64,000 nucleotides of DNA, taken from M3007 sp964550795. Its GTDB lineage: Bacteria > Bacteroidota > Bacteroidia > Chitinophagales > Saprospiraceae. The stretch covers positions 1 through 64,000 of the forward strand of contig CAZKBH010000014.1 in assembly GCA_964550795.1 (NCBI GenBank). Reading direction: 5' to 3'. Shown here piece by piece: positions 9,594 through 20,108 of the stretch. Each line of letters begins with the position of its first letter. Positions within the stretch are counted from its first letter, which is position 1. The notes beneath the pieces were generated by a model, which saw nothing but the letters and a program-made list of their open reading frames with translations, searched no databases and was not told the origin of the DNA. The translations under genes and the position numbers were made by a program.

Positions 9594-10340
9594 ATGGAAG
9601 CAATTCGAACCCTTATTGTCGAAGACGACCCTTTCGCCGCCACACAGTTGCGTATGTTGTTACAGGATCGTCATCCCAGCCTGCATGTGCTCGCCACTTG
9701 CAGCGATGGGCAACAGGGTCTGCAAGCCATTCAGACTTTAAACCCTCAATTGGTTTTTAGCGATGTGGAAATGCCTAAACTTGACGGGCTGGAGATGTTG
9801 CGACGCTTGGAAAAGCCTGATTTTGAGGTCGTTTTTATTACTTCCTTTGACAAATACGCCATTGGCGCCTTGCGGCTCAGCGCCTTAGACTACCTGCTCA
9901 AGCCCGTCAACCCGGCAGAACTAGACGCTACTGTGGCACATTTTTTTAAAAAACGAGACGCAAAACTGCGTTCAGAAGGCATCATTCAAAATTTTCTCCA
10001 TAACATGAGCACAGGCGAACATGCGCAGCAGCGGCTCGCCGTAGCTACCACGGAGGGAACCCATTTTATCCCCCTGGCCGATCTGTTCCGCATAGAAGCT
10101 GAGTCCAATTATGCCCGGATTTTTGCGCGGAACAGCAAACCAATTTTGGTGTCCAAAACCCTTAAAGACCTGGAAGAATCGCTGCCCTCGAATGTCTTTC
10201 TGCGGGTGCATAAGTCGCACTTAGTCAATCGTTTGCACATTAAAAATTTACTTCCAGAACAGCGTATGACTATGACGAATGGAGATGTGTTGGACGTTTC
10301 GCGCAGAAGATGGGCGGAAGTACAGGCGGCGCTGAGCTGA
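9594..10340 (+). CDS. LytTR family response regulator
   Basis: 248 residues. The N-terminal receiver domain has IVEDDPFA (acidic pocket), the phospho-acceptor Asp57 in VFSDVEMPKLDG, TSFDKYAIGAL and Lys in YLLKPVNP. Residues ~145-248 are a LytTR DNA-binding domain (FIPLADLFRIEAESNYARIFARN, FLRVHKSHLVN, LDVSRRRW). It should take phosphate from the kinase encoded just upstream, through that protein's receiver and Hpt domains, and regulate transcription. The gap to the kinase gene is only three bases. The target genes are unknown; the divergent surroundings give no hint. The gene ends two bases before the stop codon of the convergent subtilase gene. Confidence 0.93.
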   Translation: MEAIRTLIVEDDPFAATQLRMLLQDRHPSLHVLATCSDGQQGLQAIQTLNPQLVFSDVEMPKLDGLEMLRRLEKPDFEVVFITSFDKYAIGALRLSALDYLLKPVNPAELDATVAHFFKKRDAKLRSEGIIQNFLHNMSTGEHAQQRLAVATTEGTHFIPLADLFRIEAESNYARIFARNSKPILVSKTLKDLEESLPSNVFLRVHKSHLVNRLHIKNLLPEQRMTMTNGDVLDVSRRRWAEVQAALS

Positions 10341-10342
10341 GA

Positions 10343-13018
10343 CTATCCCTTAATTAATTTCCCTCGAAGTAACTTGCCGTCACAGCGCACTTGTACGGCA
10401 TAAACACCACTCGTCCAGGTGCTGGTATCCAAATAAATCCTGCTATTTTGGAGCCTCGCTTCGGTTGGAGGAACCAAGGCCCGGCCCATAACATCTACGA
10501 CGGTAAGGACGCAAGCTTGGGTAAAAAATGCCTCAGGAAGTTCCAACATAACCCAATCACTGGCGGGCTGGGGAAAAGCCCGGAGTAACTGAACGGTGTC
10601 CTTTACGGGAATAGAAGTGCTGGCGGTATCCAATCGCAATTCAACACAATAATCCTCCACCTGTCCAAACTCGAAATTGCTGCAAGGAATGGGCGGGGAA
10701 TCATTCGCGGCTGTGTATTGCATCATTACCCGAAGCCGGGTAAGGCCGGGCAAGGAAATTTCGGGCACGTAAAAAAAGCCCGCTGCATCTCCCTCAAATG
10801 CGAATCCGGGATCGAAGACCAACTCGTTGTCGTCCTCAAAATCACCGTCCTGATTATAATCCAGATAAACGCGGAAGTACTCCTTGGATGCACTCCCGGA
10901 GAAACCCGGTGAAACCCTGAGCGCAACCTCAGTACCCGAAACCAACTGCGGATAATTCGTTTGGGTCTGGCTGAAATTCTGGTATCCATTGCCGCCATTT
11001 CCAGAATAAAACTGCCAGTCCCCGATGTGCACCGAAGCGATCCATTCCTCGGAGGCATCAGCGGCATTTACAGCACAGTATTCCAGTTCGTTACAGGCAC
11101 CACAGCCCCTTGTTTGAAACGAAAAAAGTGCGGAATAGGGCGTCAGATGATCCTCACATCGCGCCTGTACCTGCATCTCATAAGGCGTGCAAGGATTCAA
11201 ATTTTGGAATTCCCAGGCGTTCTCGTCCGCTTCAAAAAACTGCCAGGTACTACTGCCTATTTCGCGCAAACGTAGCCGATAAGTATTGTTGAAACTACTG
11301 GCCTCCCAGGCAATTTTAGCAGAATTGGTGTTGCTACTCTCCAACCAAACCGTTTCGGGAGCCGTGCAACAGCCCGTGGTTTGAAAAAGAAACGGCGGCG
11401 ACCAGGCACTCTCTTCCCCTTGGGCACAAACAGATTGCACCTCATATTCATAGATCATGCAGCCTGCCAAATCCATTAACTGGATGGCCGTTTGCACCGA
11501 TTCTACGAGGTTCCAGGCTCCTGCGCCCAATTTTCGCCAGCGCAGTTTTACAGCATTTGCTGCGGGTGGATTGGTCCAACTCAGCCTTACAGAAGTTTCA
11601 GTGTGCATTTCACTTTTGAGCGCGAAGGGCGCCGGGCAATCACTGCACTGCAATTCGTAATTTAGCAGGGTACGGTACAGGTTCAGCCGACCATCACTAA
11701 ACGTTATGCCCTGAAGGGACGGATTCGGGGTGATATTCTCTAAAATCAGGCTTTTAACCCAATAAGCAGCGGATGCAGGATTCAATTTGGCCAATGCAAT
11801 CAGATTCGGACAAGGTGCGGAATAGAGCAGCCCCACGGCCCCGGTCACCTGCGGCGCAGCAAAAGAGGTGCCCGAAAAACTGCCATACCCGCCAGCCGAT
11901 GCTGCGGAAAATACCTCATGCCCGTATCCGCCCAAATCAACATGGGTCTTGCCCCATGCGGCATTTTCGGCTTTTTGGTCGCTCCGGTTCAGACTGGTTA
12001 CCGCGACGAGGTATTGACTCGTACAAGCTGTCGGGAGGTCTCCAACCTCGTCTACATCAACGGGCTGATTGGCCGTAGCCGCAATACTCAAAATCCCTTC
12101 GGCCCCCATTTCATCGTAAGCGGCGCACCAAAGGGGGGCTTCCGAGGGTTGGCCGTTGTTGATACCCCAGGAGCAATTTAAGGCGACGACAAATGCCCCC
12201 TTGGCCCCTTGCGTATCATTGTAACGTTTCCGCGCCTGACGGATATAATCAAAGGCTGCCAAAAGTTCAGACTCAACTCCAGAGGCCGCCACAAACATGA
12301 TTTTAGTGTTCCAGTTCACCCCGGTTACGCCGTTGTTGTTGTTGCCGCTCGCACCCAAAATAGCGCTGACTGGGGTTCCATGCAGCGATGAATTCCCTTG
12401 AATTTGATCATTTTGGGTAAAAACATTCCAACCCCTGAAATCGTCTGGATAACCGTTTTGGTCATCGTCCAGCCCGTTCCCGGGAATTTCCGCCCGATTG
12501 ATCCAGATATTGGGGGCAAGATCAGGGTGTGTAGCCTGTAATCCACCATCAATAACAGCCAGCACAATGGTATCTCCGGCTGGGCTTAGTCCGCCGGTAG
12601 AAATCTCCCAAGCCTGCTCGGAATCCAGATCGGCATCAAAAACGCCGCCGGACGAGCCGTTATTGAGGTGGTGCCACTGTTGTGGAAAAAGGGGGTCGTT
12701 GGGAAGCAAATTGAGGCTTTGCCCTCTGTTTTCGAGCAAATGGTTGTACTGCGCCATGCGAACCTCCGGCTGACGTTGAAGCCATTGCAACAGCTCCTGT
12801 TCGGGCATATTGGACCGCAACAACCAGATGTTCAGCAACGCCGAAATTTTGGTGCCGGAACATTGCGGGTCAAAACGCCTGGCAAAATCAGCATCCGCCA
12901 ATCCTTCAACGAGCGATACCAACATCTCTCCAGAACGGTGTGGGGCGTTTTGGGCGGAAAGTACCGCGCTAAACGCGCAAAACAATAGTATAAACGGCAG
13001 TTGAAACCCTCTCTTCAT
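10343..13018 (-). CDS. Secreted S8 subtilisin-like peptidase with FN3, GEVED and T9SS domains
   Basis: The start was set at ATG 13018 (MKRGFQLPFILLFCAFSAVLSAQ), a clear signal peptide; an ATG-led extension to 13135 would add 39 residues of unlikely sequence. Of 891 residues, ~25-100 are a propeptide-like region and ~120-430 the S8 domain: Asp157 (VIDGG), His213 (HGTPVSAI) and Ser385 (GTSFAAP). Two FN3 domains follow (~470-555 and ~560-640, each opening with a CPAP or CTAP motif), then a GEVED domain (VYLDYNQDGDFEDDNE to EFGQVEDYCVEL) and a type A T9SS sorting domain (LLRAFPQPASDWVMLEL to GKLIKG). It is an extracellular serine protease. An antisense frame across it is a shadow. Confidence 0.93.
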   Translation of the reverse strand: MKRGFQLPFILLFCAFSAVLSAQNAPHRSGEMLVSLVEGLADADFARRFDPQCSGTKISALLNIWLLRSNMPEQELLQWLQRQPEVRMAQYNHLLENRGQSLNLLPNDPLFPQQWHHLNNGSSGGVFDADLDSEQAWEISTGGLSPAGDTIVLAVIDGGLQATHPDLAPNIWINRAEIPGNGLDDDQNGYPDDFRGWNVFTQNDQIQGNSSLHGTPVSAILGASGNNNNGVTGVNWNTKIMFVAASGVESELLAAFDYIRQARKRYNDTQGAKGAFVVALNCSWGINNGQPSEAPLWCAAYDEMGAEGILSIAATANQPVDVDEVGDLPTACTSQYLVAVTSLNRSDQKAENAAWGKTHVDLGGYGHEVFSAASAGGYGSFSGTSFAAPQVTGAVGLLYSAPCPNLIALAKLNPASAAYWVKSLILENITPNPSLQGITFSDGRLNLYRTLLNYELQCSDCPAPFALKSEMHTETSVRLSWTNPPAANAVKLRWRKLGAGAWNLVESVQTAIQLMDLAGCMIYEYEVQSVCAQGEESAWSPPFLFQTTGCCTAPETVWLESSNTNSAKIAWEASSFNNTYRLRLREIGSSTWQFFEADENAWEFQNLNPCTPYEMQVQARCEDHLTPYSALFSFQTRGCGACNELEYCAVNAADASEEWIASVHIGDWQFYSGNGGNGYQNFSQTQTNYPQLVSGTEVALRVSPGFSGSASKEYFRVYLDYNQDGDFEDDNELVFDPGFAFEGDAAGFFYVPEISLPGLTRLRVMMQYTAANDSPPIPCSNFEFGQVEDYCVELRLDTASTSIPVKDTVQLLRAFPQPASDWVMLELPEAFFTQACVLTVVDVMGRALVPPTEARLQNSRIYLDTSTWTSGVYAVQVRCDGKLLRGKLIKG

Positions 13019-13274
13019 CTTAAGCGCAAAAGTACCGCCCTTGGAATAGCCAAGCCGGGCAATCTGCCTGCAAGTACAATTTTGACAAAAAAAAGGTTTG
13101 CTGGAGTCCATTACTAGCGTTCTATACATTTTCAATAAATATCAATCGGCTTGATTACCTTGTCCCACCTTCACCAAAAGCAACCACCCAAATCATTGAT
13201 GGTTAATCTCTAATCCCGCCTCGTTTTAAAAAATTTTTCTAGCAAGAATCATTGTTTAAACAAACATCGTTCCG

Positions 13275-16200
13275 ATGCAAGGTCAATACACACCGACGGG
13301 ATTTCGCTTCAAATCACTTTTTTTTCTATTTTCCTTCTTCTCAGCAAGCCTTGCACCCAACACCCTGGTTGCCCAAGGCTGTTCTTGCACCAACTGTCCG
13401 CAGTTCATGCCCGATAATTTTGTGGGTGACTTCCTGATTAATGTCAGCGGTGCAGATAACCCTACCCTTGGACAAGGCGGACAAGGGGTCTGCGGGGTAA
13501 ATATGCACTTTGACCACGAATATCTCGGCGATTTGAGCATTACACTCACCTCGCCAGGTGGACAAACGGTTACCTTGGTTGGTCCCATCGGCTTTTTTGG
13601 GGCCACCGACGGAAGCTCCTGGGATATTTCCTTTTTACCCTGCGATGACCCGGTAAATCCCGACCCTGGATTCGCCCAACAATGGAACAATAACCAGGGA
13701 TGGGGTGTGAATAACAATTATTTTGGATCCTATTATCCCAGCAACGGGTGCCTCGAAAACTTTAACTCCGGCCCAGTGGATGGCACCTGGACACTTACGG
13801 TCACGGACGGGCAAGGAAATGATGTGGGTAACTTCTACGACTACGAAATCATCTTTTGCGACCCTTCCGGCATCTCTTGCATATCTTGCGAAGCCGATGC
13901 AGGTAATCTGCTACAGCCAGATGTTACGTCTTGTCAAGGCAGCGCCAATTTGAATCTTGATCTGTCTCCCACGTATGTTTTACCAAACGTAGCCCCTCCT
14001 ACCAGCGATTATTCCTACACTTATGTAGTGGGCGGTACAGGTGGAGTCATTGTGGCATACGAACCAGGGCCAGACCTGAGCAGCTACGATCCAGGTTCAT
14101 ACACTGTTTGTGGTCTTTCCTTTCTAACTGCCCAGGAAAGCGACATTCCGGCACCCAATGGCTCCCTAACCGTCGCGCAGCTAAGCGGTCAATTAAATGG
14201 CAACACCCCACCCTTCTGCGGTAATATTACCGGCAATTGCGTCAACGTGGTCATCAATGCAGCCCCACCAGACGAAGAAGAATTGGTGGAGATTTGCGCA
14301 CCTGCCTGCCATATCTTTTACGGCACCACCTATTGCCAGTCTGGCACCTACCCCCGCACCATTACGAATGCACAAGGCTGCGTTTTTAATGCCACCCTTT
14401 ACCTCACCGTCAATCAGCGGAGCTTTACCAACCTCGTAGAATTTATTTGTGATGGAGGATGCCCCACCACGCCCGGTTTTGAAGGAGAATGCGCGCCCGG
14501 AACCTACCAAGAGGTCTTTTCCAATGCCCTCGGTTGCGACAGTACCGTAACACTCACCGTGCAGCAAGTAATCGTGAATGCCACTGCGAATCCTACAGGG
14601 CAGCTCGATTGCAACAATCCAATCATACAAATTTCGGGGGTTGGCTCTTCCTCTGGCGCGGGTGTGAGTTATTTCTGGACGGCCTCCAATGGCGGAAACA
14701 TCATCGGATCCAATACCAACCTGAATGTAACCATTGATGCCGAAGGCGACTACCAGCTCCGGGTTTGCAGGACGCAGGGGGGCACTTTTTGTTGTGATTC
14801 TACTGAAGTTGGAGTCATTGACAACAGTGTGCCGCCCGCCCCCCCGGCCGCCATTACGGGTCCCGCCTCATTGTGTCAGGGTGATTCCGCCACCTTCACC
14901 GCAACACTGGTACCTTCCGCAACTTCTTATTCCTGGACCCTCCCCCCTGGGGTTTTGGTCAATGGAAGTGCCACAGGAAATGTAATCAGTGTGACCTGGA
15001 ACAGCAGCAGCTCGGGACAAATTTGTGCCGCCTCGGTGAACGACTGCGGCACCAGTTTACCCGTTTGCCTGGATGTCAGCATTACGGCTGCCCCGCCGCC
15101 GGATACGCCCTTAGGAGCAGACACCCTCTGCGCCGGTGCACAAGAAGCCTATAATATCCCTTTGATTTCGGGTGCAACAGCGTACACCTGGTCCGTCACA
15201 GGAGGCAACATCGCTTCCGGGCAAGGCACCAATAACGTCATCATTGATTGGGGTGTGGGTCCCAATGGTCAAATTTGCGTGAACGCCACGAGCAATTGTG
15301 GCATGAGTCAGGACGTATGTTTGCCCGTTCAAATCATAGCACCGCCTGTAGCTCCTTTAGTTCTGGGCGACTCCGTGGCTTGTCCAGGCGGAACTGAGTT
15401 TTTCAACCTTACGCCTATAAACGGCGCTACACAATACACTTGGACGGTCGCGAATGGCATAGTTGTCTCAGGGCAAGGCACGGATACTTTGCAACTCACG
15501 TGGAATGCCAATGCCGCAAGCGGGACCGTCTGCGCCAGCGCCTCGAATACCTGCGGAGCAAGCCCTGATAATTGCCTGGTGGTAAACCTTTCGATCCCCA
15601 CAGCGGGTCAGATCACGCGGGTTTGTGATGGAACCAACACCAATTACACCGTTTCGTTTCCTATTTCCGGGGGAACAGCCCCCTACAACATTCCGGGCGG
15701 AACCATCACTGGCGGCATTTTTACCTCCGACCCAATTTTGAGCGGACAGCCTTACAGCTTCCAGATTTCAGATACCAACGCCTGCGTTTCCGGGGTCATA
15801 TCAGGGGCGTTTAGCTGCATTTGTGCCACCGATGCGGGTACCATGGATCTCACGCCACTTTCCGCTTGTGAAGGAGACAGCGTGACTGCCACCCACTTGG
15901 GAGGCCAGATGCTGGACGCAAACGATGTGACCGCTTTTGTGCTGCACAGTGGCGCTGGGAACGCTTTGGGGCCTCCAATTTTTGGTCAGAACACCACAGG
16001 AACCTTTGGTTTTCAGGCAGGTATGTCGTACGAACAAACCTACTACATTTCCTTTGTGGTGGGTGATAATCTCGCGGGATTCCCGGACCCCAACGACCCT
16101 TGTTTGTCCGTCGCGCAGGGTCAGCCCGTCGTTTTCCATGAAAATCCAATGGCCAATGCTGGCCTGGACCGCGACACCTGTGGACTCACACAGCCCCTGG

Positions 16201-19200
16201 GGGCCAATCCGGGGGTTGGTCTGGGACAATGGTCCGTTCTTAGTAGTCCAGCAGGGGATAGTTTGATTATCAACAGTTTGCAGAACCCAAATACCTCGGC
16301 CACCGCTTCTGGTCATGGAATTTTCAGCCTGGTTTGGACCCTGAACAACAGCGGCTGTGTGGATGCCGACACTGTTATTTTGGCATTCAACGCCTCTCCG
16401 AGCATAGCAGGCCTTACCACCGTTTGCGACGCTACCAACGAGGCATACAGCGTTTCTTTTCAAATTTTAAACGGCACACCCAACTACACCGTGTCAGGAA
16501 CCCCATCGGGCAACCTCACCGGCAATACTTTCCTCTCCGACCCACTGCAAAGCGGCGAAGCTTATGCCTTGTTGGTCACGGATAGCGCGGGTTGTGTTTC
16601 TGCGCCCTTAACTGGTTCATTTACATGCACTTGCAGTTCTGATGCAGGTGAAATGGAACTTGACTTGTTATCCACCTGCGAAGGCGGAAGCCTGACTGCA
16701 CAACATCTGGGTGGCGAAATATTGGATGGCAACGACACCTTCTCCTATATGCTGCACACCTTGACCGGCTCATCCCTCGGGACTATTTTGGATCAAAACA
16801 GCACGGGGACCTTTAGTTTCATTCCCGGAATGGTGTACGGAACCACCTACTACGTCTCTTTTGTAGTGGGAACCGCACTCAATGGTGTTCCAAATCTTCA
16901 GGATCCCTGTTTGTCGGTTACCCCCGGGCAGCCCCTTGTTTTTTACCAAAACCCTGTTGCAGATGCAGGCATGGATTTGAGCACTTGTGGAACGGTGTTG
17001 AACCTCAACGGCAACGCTCCGGCTGGCAGCACGGGCCAGTGGTCCATTTTCAATGCGCCCAGCGGTGGAATCTTAAACCTCAGCGATCCAGAAGACCCCA
17101 CTGCGACCGCAACCGCGACCGGATTCGGGACGTACACCCTGGTTTGGACCCTGGCGCAGAACGGCTGCGTGGGCACCAATCAAGTAAACTTGCAATTCAA
17201 CGACTCCCCGGTTCTCGACGACCTCGTGCGAAACTGCGATGCTGCCAACGAAAACTTCGACGTTACGCTGAGCATCTCGGGCGGAACGGCTCCGTACACC
17301 GTGAACGGTCAGCCAGTTACCGGAAACACTTTCGTTTCTAACCCCTTCCCCAACGGCTCCACTTATATCTTCAATGTCAGCGATGCCAATGGCTGCCAGA
17401 TGCCGCAAATCACAGGTGCATTCAGTTGTAATTGTGCAACCAATGCCGGCACCATGTCGGCCCAAACCTTGCAAGTGTGCGCGGGAGAAAGCCTGAGCGC
17501 CCTTTCTAACAATGACTTCACGCTGGATGCAAACGATATCACGGCCTATGTGCTGCATAGTGGCACCGGCCCGGCGCTTGGGCAGGTTTTTGCCCAAAAT
17601 GCTACAGGTACCTTCGCGTTTTTGCCGGGACAAATGCAATTTGGCACCACTTATTATATCTCGCTCGTAGCGGGTAATCCACTCGGAGGATTCCCAGATC
17701 CGCTGGATCCTTGCTTTTCAGTGGCCCCTGGTCAGCCCGTGCAATGGCTCCAAATCCCAAGCCCAAATGCTGGCGCTGACCAGACGATTTGTGGAGAAAG
17801 TATTGACTTACAAGCAGTAAGTGGCAATTTTAACGGAATCTGGACGCTGGTGTCCGGCCCTGGAACGGTCGTTTTTGGAGTTGAAACGGACCCAAACAGC
17901 AGCGCTGAAGTGTCCGCAAACGGATTGTACACGTTTAGCTGGACGGAAACAAACGGCATTTGTTCGGAATCAGACGAGGTCAATGTTACTTTTCATGCCC
18001 TGCCTGTTGTCACGATGTTGAGCGAAATTTGCAATGGCACAAACACCGAGTTTGAAGTCATTTTTAGTGCCAACAATGGACTTGCGCCGTATTCAGTGAG
18101 TGGTTTGACCGGCAGTTTTGCGGGAAATATTTTTACTTCAGAGCAATTGTCCAACGGCTCCAGCTATGCCTTTGTGCTGGTGGATGCCAATGGCTGCGAA
18201 AGTCCCAACATTTCCGGTGCACAAAACTGCGATTGCAGCACAGACGCTGGTTCGATGCAAACCAACCCCGCGACCTTCTGTGCCGATGTCCCCGCTACGG
18301 CGGTTTGGAACAACGACGCGACGCTGGATGCCAATGATCTGGTGCAATTTGTGCTGCACAATGGTTCGGGAGCAGCCTTGGGAAACACCATCTTTGCCAC
18401 CAACAATCAACCCGTTTTTGACTTTGGCGGCAGCCTGCAGTTCGGCGTCACATACTACATTTCGGCTATTGCGGGCAACAATATGGGCGGAAATGTGGAC
18501 CAAAACGACCTTTGCCTCTCGGTTGCTCCAGGCACCCCGGTTCGTTGGAAACCACTCCCAAGCGCAAGCATTTCGGGAGACGCCACGCTCTGTCTGGGCA
18601 GCAGCACCGTACTCTCTTTCAGCGGAACCGGAACTTACCCGCTTACCGTGAATTACTCCGTTGGCGGGGTTCCAAACAGCATTGTTCTTACTGGTCCTCA
18701 GACTGTTACCCTCCAAGTATCGCCCTTCACCACCAGTACGTTTACGCTGATCGAAGTGCGCGATGGCACCGCACCCACTTGTTCCAGCATCCTTTCCAAC
18801 GCCGCGACCGTCGTAGTCAACCAGCCCGTGGAAGCGGGAACCGCCAACGCAACGCCAGAATTTTGCGAAGGCGAATACAACTTGTTACAATTGTTCAGCC
18901 TGCTGAACGATGCTGATTCGGGTGGCCAATGGTCTGAAACCTCTACCCTACCCTCCCAAAGCGGTGGATTCAATGCAGCAACGGGTACCTTCCAGGTGGG
19001 TGGGCAAACTCCCGGCCTTTACAACTTCCGTTACCGACTCAATGCCTTGGCTCCCTGTCAAAATGATGAAAGTATGGTGTCAGTGATCGTGCATCCAAAA
19101 CCAACGGCGGATGCGGGCACCGATAAAACCTTGAACTGCAATGTTTTAGCTGCGAATATTGGCGGTCCTGGCACCACGCCCGGCGCATATCAATGGTTGC

Positions 19201-20108
19201 TCAATGGAGATCCCATTGGGGTTGAGCGTCAATTTCTGGCCAAAGAAGGGGGGACTTACACACTACTTGTGACGACACAAGCTGGTTGCACGGATTCGGA
19301 CCAGGTTGTTATTACGGAAGACAATGAATTGCCGCAGGCAGAACTTAGTTCCGTTCGGGATGTGCGTTGTTTTGGAGAAAGTAACGGCATGGTTTCGGTG
19401 GATTCCGTGACCAGTTCGCACCTGCCCGTGTTGTGCTCCTTGAATGGCGGGGTATTTGGATCCAACGCGCAGTTTAGCGGCTTGGCTGCCGGGGATTATG
19501 TGATTGTACTACAAGATGCCAACGGCTGCGAAAGCGAAACAGGGGTGCTCACAGTCAATGAACCGCCCGAGTTGCTCGTTGACCTTGGACCTGACCTTAA
19601 AATTGCGCTGGCAGATTCGGCGCATGTTAGTTTGCAAGCAACCTTGCCCACCAGCGAACTGCAAAATATCGAATGGAAACCCCTGCTCGATTCCACAGCG
19701 GCAGGCAAACCGTATCAAAATTTCTTCCCACTCAATTCCTGGCAAATATCCGTGACCGTCACGGATTCCAGTGGTTGCACGGCCACCGATCGCATCTTGG
19801 TGCAGGTAGAAAAACCGCGTAACATCTTCATTCCCAATGTATTCAAACCCGACGGCGATATTGACCCGCTGTTGTATGTATTTGGCGGCCGAGACGTAGA
19901 ACTAATCGAATCCTTCCAGATTTTTGACCGATGGGGCGAGGCCGTGTTTGAATATCGCAACTTTTTACCCAACGATCCGAACACGGGCTGGGATGGACGC
20001 TTTAAGGGCAGCACGGTGATGCCAGGGGTATTCGTCTATTTCGCAGTGGTTCGATTTATTGATGGAGAAACGCAGGTGTTTAAAGGAGATGTGACGGTGG
20101 TGCGGTAG
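13275..20108 (+). CDS. Giant multi-domain surface adhesin with T9SS type B (gliding motility-associated) C-terminus
   Basis: 2277 residues with a signal peptide ending ...LVAQ (about residue 35). A proprotein-convertase P-like domain follows (CPQFMPDNFVGDF to YEIIFCDPSG). Three PKD-like modules start near ITGPASLCQGDSATF, LGADTLCAG and LGDSVACPGG. Next come four long repeats of ~205 residues, each opening with CxCxTDAGxM and containing LDANDxxxFVLHxGxGxALG, TYYIS and DPCLSVAPGQPV. A SprB-like repeat (VRCFGESNGMVSVD to LQDANGCESETG) follows. The last ~95 residues (RNIFIPNVFKPDGD, FQIFDRWGEAVFE, GWDGRFKG, GVFVYFAVVRF) are the CHU_C or type B T9SS sorting domain. SprB is a mobile gliding adhesin in Flavobacterium; this protein may act similarly, but its partners are not in the window. 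The gene end overlaps folP by 29 bases. Confidence 0.93.
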   Translation: MQGQYTPTGFRFKSLFFLFSFFSASLAPNTLVAQGCSCTNCPQFMPDNFVGDFLINVSGADNPTLGQGGQGVCGVNMHFDHEYLGDLSITLTSPGGQTVTLVGPIGFFGATDGSSWDISFLPCDDPVNPDPGFAQQWNNNQGWGVNNNYFGSYYPSNGCLENFNSGPVDGTWTLTVTDGQGNDVGNFYDYEIIFCDPSGISCISCEADAGNLLQPDVTSCQGSANLNLDLSPTYVLPNVAPPTSDYSYTYVVGGTGGVIVAYEPGPDLSSYDPGSYTVCGLSFLTAQESDIPAPNGSLTVAQLSGQLNGNTPPFCGNITGNCVNVVINAAPPDEEELVEICAPACHIFYGTTYCQSGTYPRTITNAQGCVFNATLYLTVNQRSFTNLVEFICDGGCPTTPGFEGECAPGTYQEVFSNALGCDSTVTLTVQQVIVNATANPTGQLDCNNPIIQISGVGSSSGAGVSYFWTASNGGNIIGSNTNLNVTIDAEGDYQLRVCRTQGGTFCCDSTEVGVIDNSVPPAPPAAITGPASLCQGDSATFTATLVPSATSYSWTLPPGVLVNGSATGNVISVTWNSSSSGQICAASVNDCGTSLPVCLDVSITAAPPPDTPLGADTLCAGAQEAYNIPLISGATAYTWSVTGGNIASGQGTNNVIIDWGVGPNGQICVNATSNCGMSQDVCLPVQIIAPPVAPLVLGDSVACPGGTEFFNLTPINGATQYTWTVANGIVVSGQGTDTLQLTWNANAASGTVCASASNTCGASPDNCLVVNLSIPTAGQITRVCDGTNTNYTVSFPISGGTAPYNIPGGTITGGIFTSDPILSGQPYSFQISDTNACVSGVISGAFSCICATDAGTMDLTPLSACEGDSVTATHLGGQMLDANDVTAFVLHSGAGNALGPPIFGQNTTGTFGFQAGMSYEQTYYISFVVGDNLAGFPDPNDPCLSVAQGQPVVFHENPMANAGLDRDTCGLTQPLGANPGVGLGQWSVLSSPAGDSLIINSLQNPNTSATASGHGIFSLVWTLNNSGCVDADTVILAFNASPSIAGLTTVCDATNEAYSVSFQILNGTPNYTVSGTPSGNLTGNTFLSDPLQSGEAYALLVTDSAGCVSAPLTGSFTCTCSSDAGEMELDLLSTCEGGSLTAQHLGGEILDGNDTFSYMLHTLTGSSLGTILDQNSTGTFSFIPGMVYGTTYYVSFVVGTALNGVPNLQDPCLSVTPGQPLVFYQNPVADAGMDLSTCGTVLNLNGNAPAGSTGQWSIFNAPSGGILNLSDPEDPTATATATGFGTYTLVWTLAQNGCVGTNQVNLQFNDSPVLDDLVRNCDAANENFDVTLSISGGTAPYTVNGQPVTGNTFVSNPFPNGSTYIFNVSDANGCQMPQITGAFSCNCATNAGTMSAQTLQVCAGESLSALSNNDFTLDANDITAYVLHSGTGPALGQVFAQNATGTFAFLPGQMQFGTTYYISLVAGNPLGGFPDPLDPCFSVAPGQPVQWLQIPSPNAGADQTICGESIDLQAVSGNFNGIWTLVSGPGTVVFGVETDPNSSAEVSANGLYTFSWTETNGICSESDEVNVTFHALPVVTMLSEICNGTNTEFEVIFSANNGLAPYSVSGLTGSFAGNIFTSEQLSNGSSYAFVLVDANGCESPNISGAQNCDCSTDAGSMQTNPATFCADVPATAVWNNDATLDANDLVQFVLHNGSGAALGNTIFATNNQPVFDFGGSLQFGVTYYISAIAGNNMGGNVDQNDLCLSVAPGTPVRWKPLPSASISGDATLCLGSSTVLSFSGTGTYPLTVNYSVGGVPNSIVLTGPQTVTLQVSPFTTSTFTLIEVRDGTAPTCSSILSNAATVVVNQPVEAGTANATPEFCEGEYNLLQLFSLLNDADSGGQWSETSTLPSQSGGFNAATGTFQVGGQTPGLYNFRYRLNALAPCQNDESMVSVIVHPKPTADAGTDKTLNCNVLAANIGGPGTTPGAYQWLLNGDPIGVERQFLAKEGGTYTLLVTTQAGCTDSDQVVITEDNELPQAELSSVRDVRCFGESNGMVSVDSVTSSHLPVLCSLNGGVFGSNAQFSGLAAGDYVIVLQDANGCESETGVLTVNEPPELLVDLGPDLKIALADSAHVSLQATLPTSELQNIEWKPLLDSTAAGKPYQNFFPLNSWQISVTVTDSSGCTATDRILVQVEKPRNIFIPNVFKPDGDIDPLLYVFGGRDVELIESFQIFDRWGEAVFEYRNFLPNDPNTGWDGRFKGSTVMPGVFVYFAVVRFIDGETQVFKGDVTVVR

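Noticed and set aside
15801..16463. A 220-residue minus-strand frame
   Set aside because: It is a shadow inside the repeat modules of the giant adhesin; similar shadows recur at other repeats, as expected from repeated codons.
18118..18651. A 177-residue plus-strand frame
   Set aside because: It is an alternative frame inside the adhesin gene with no domain signature.
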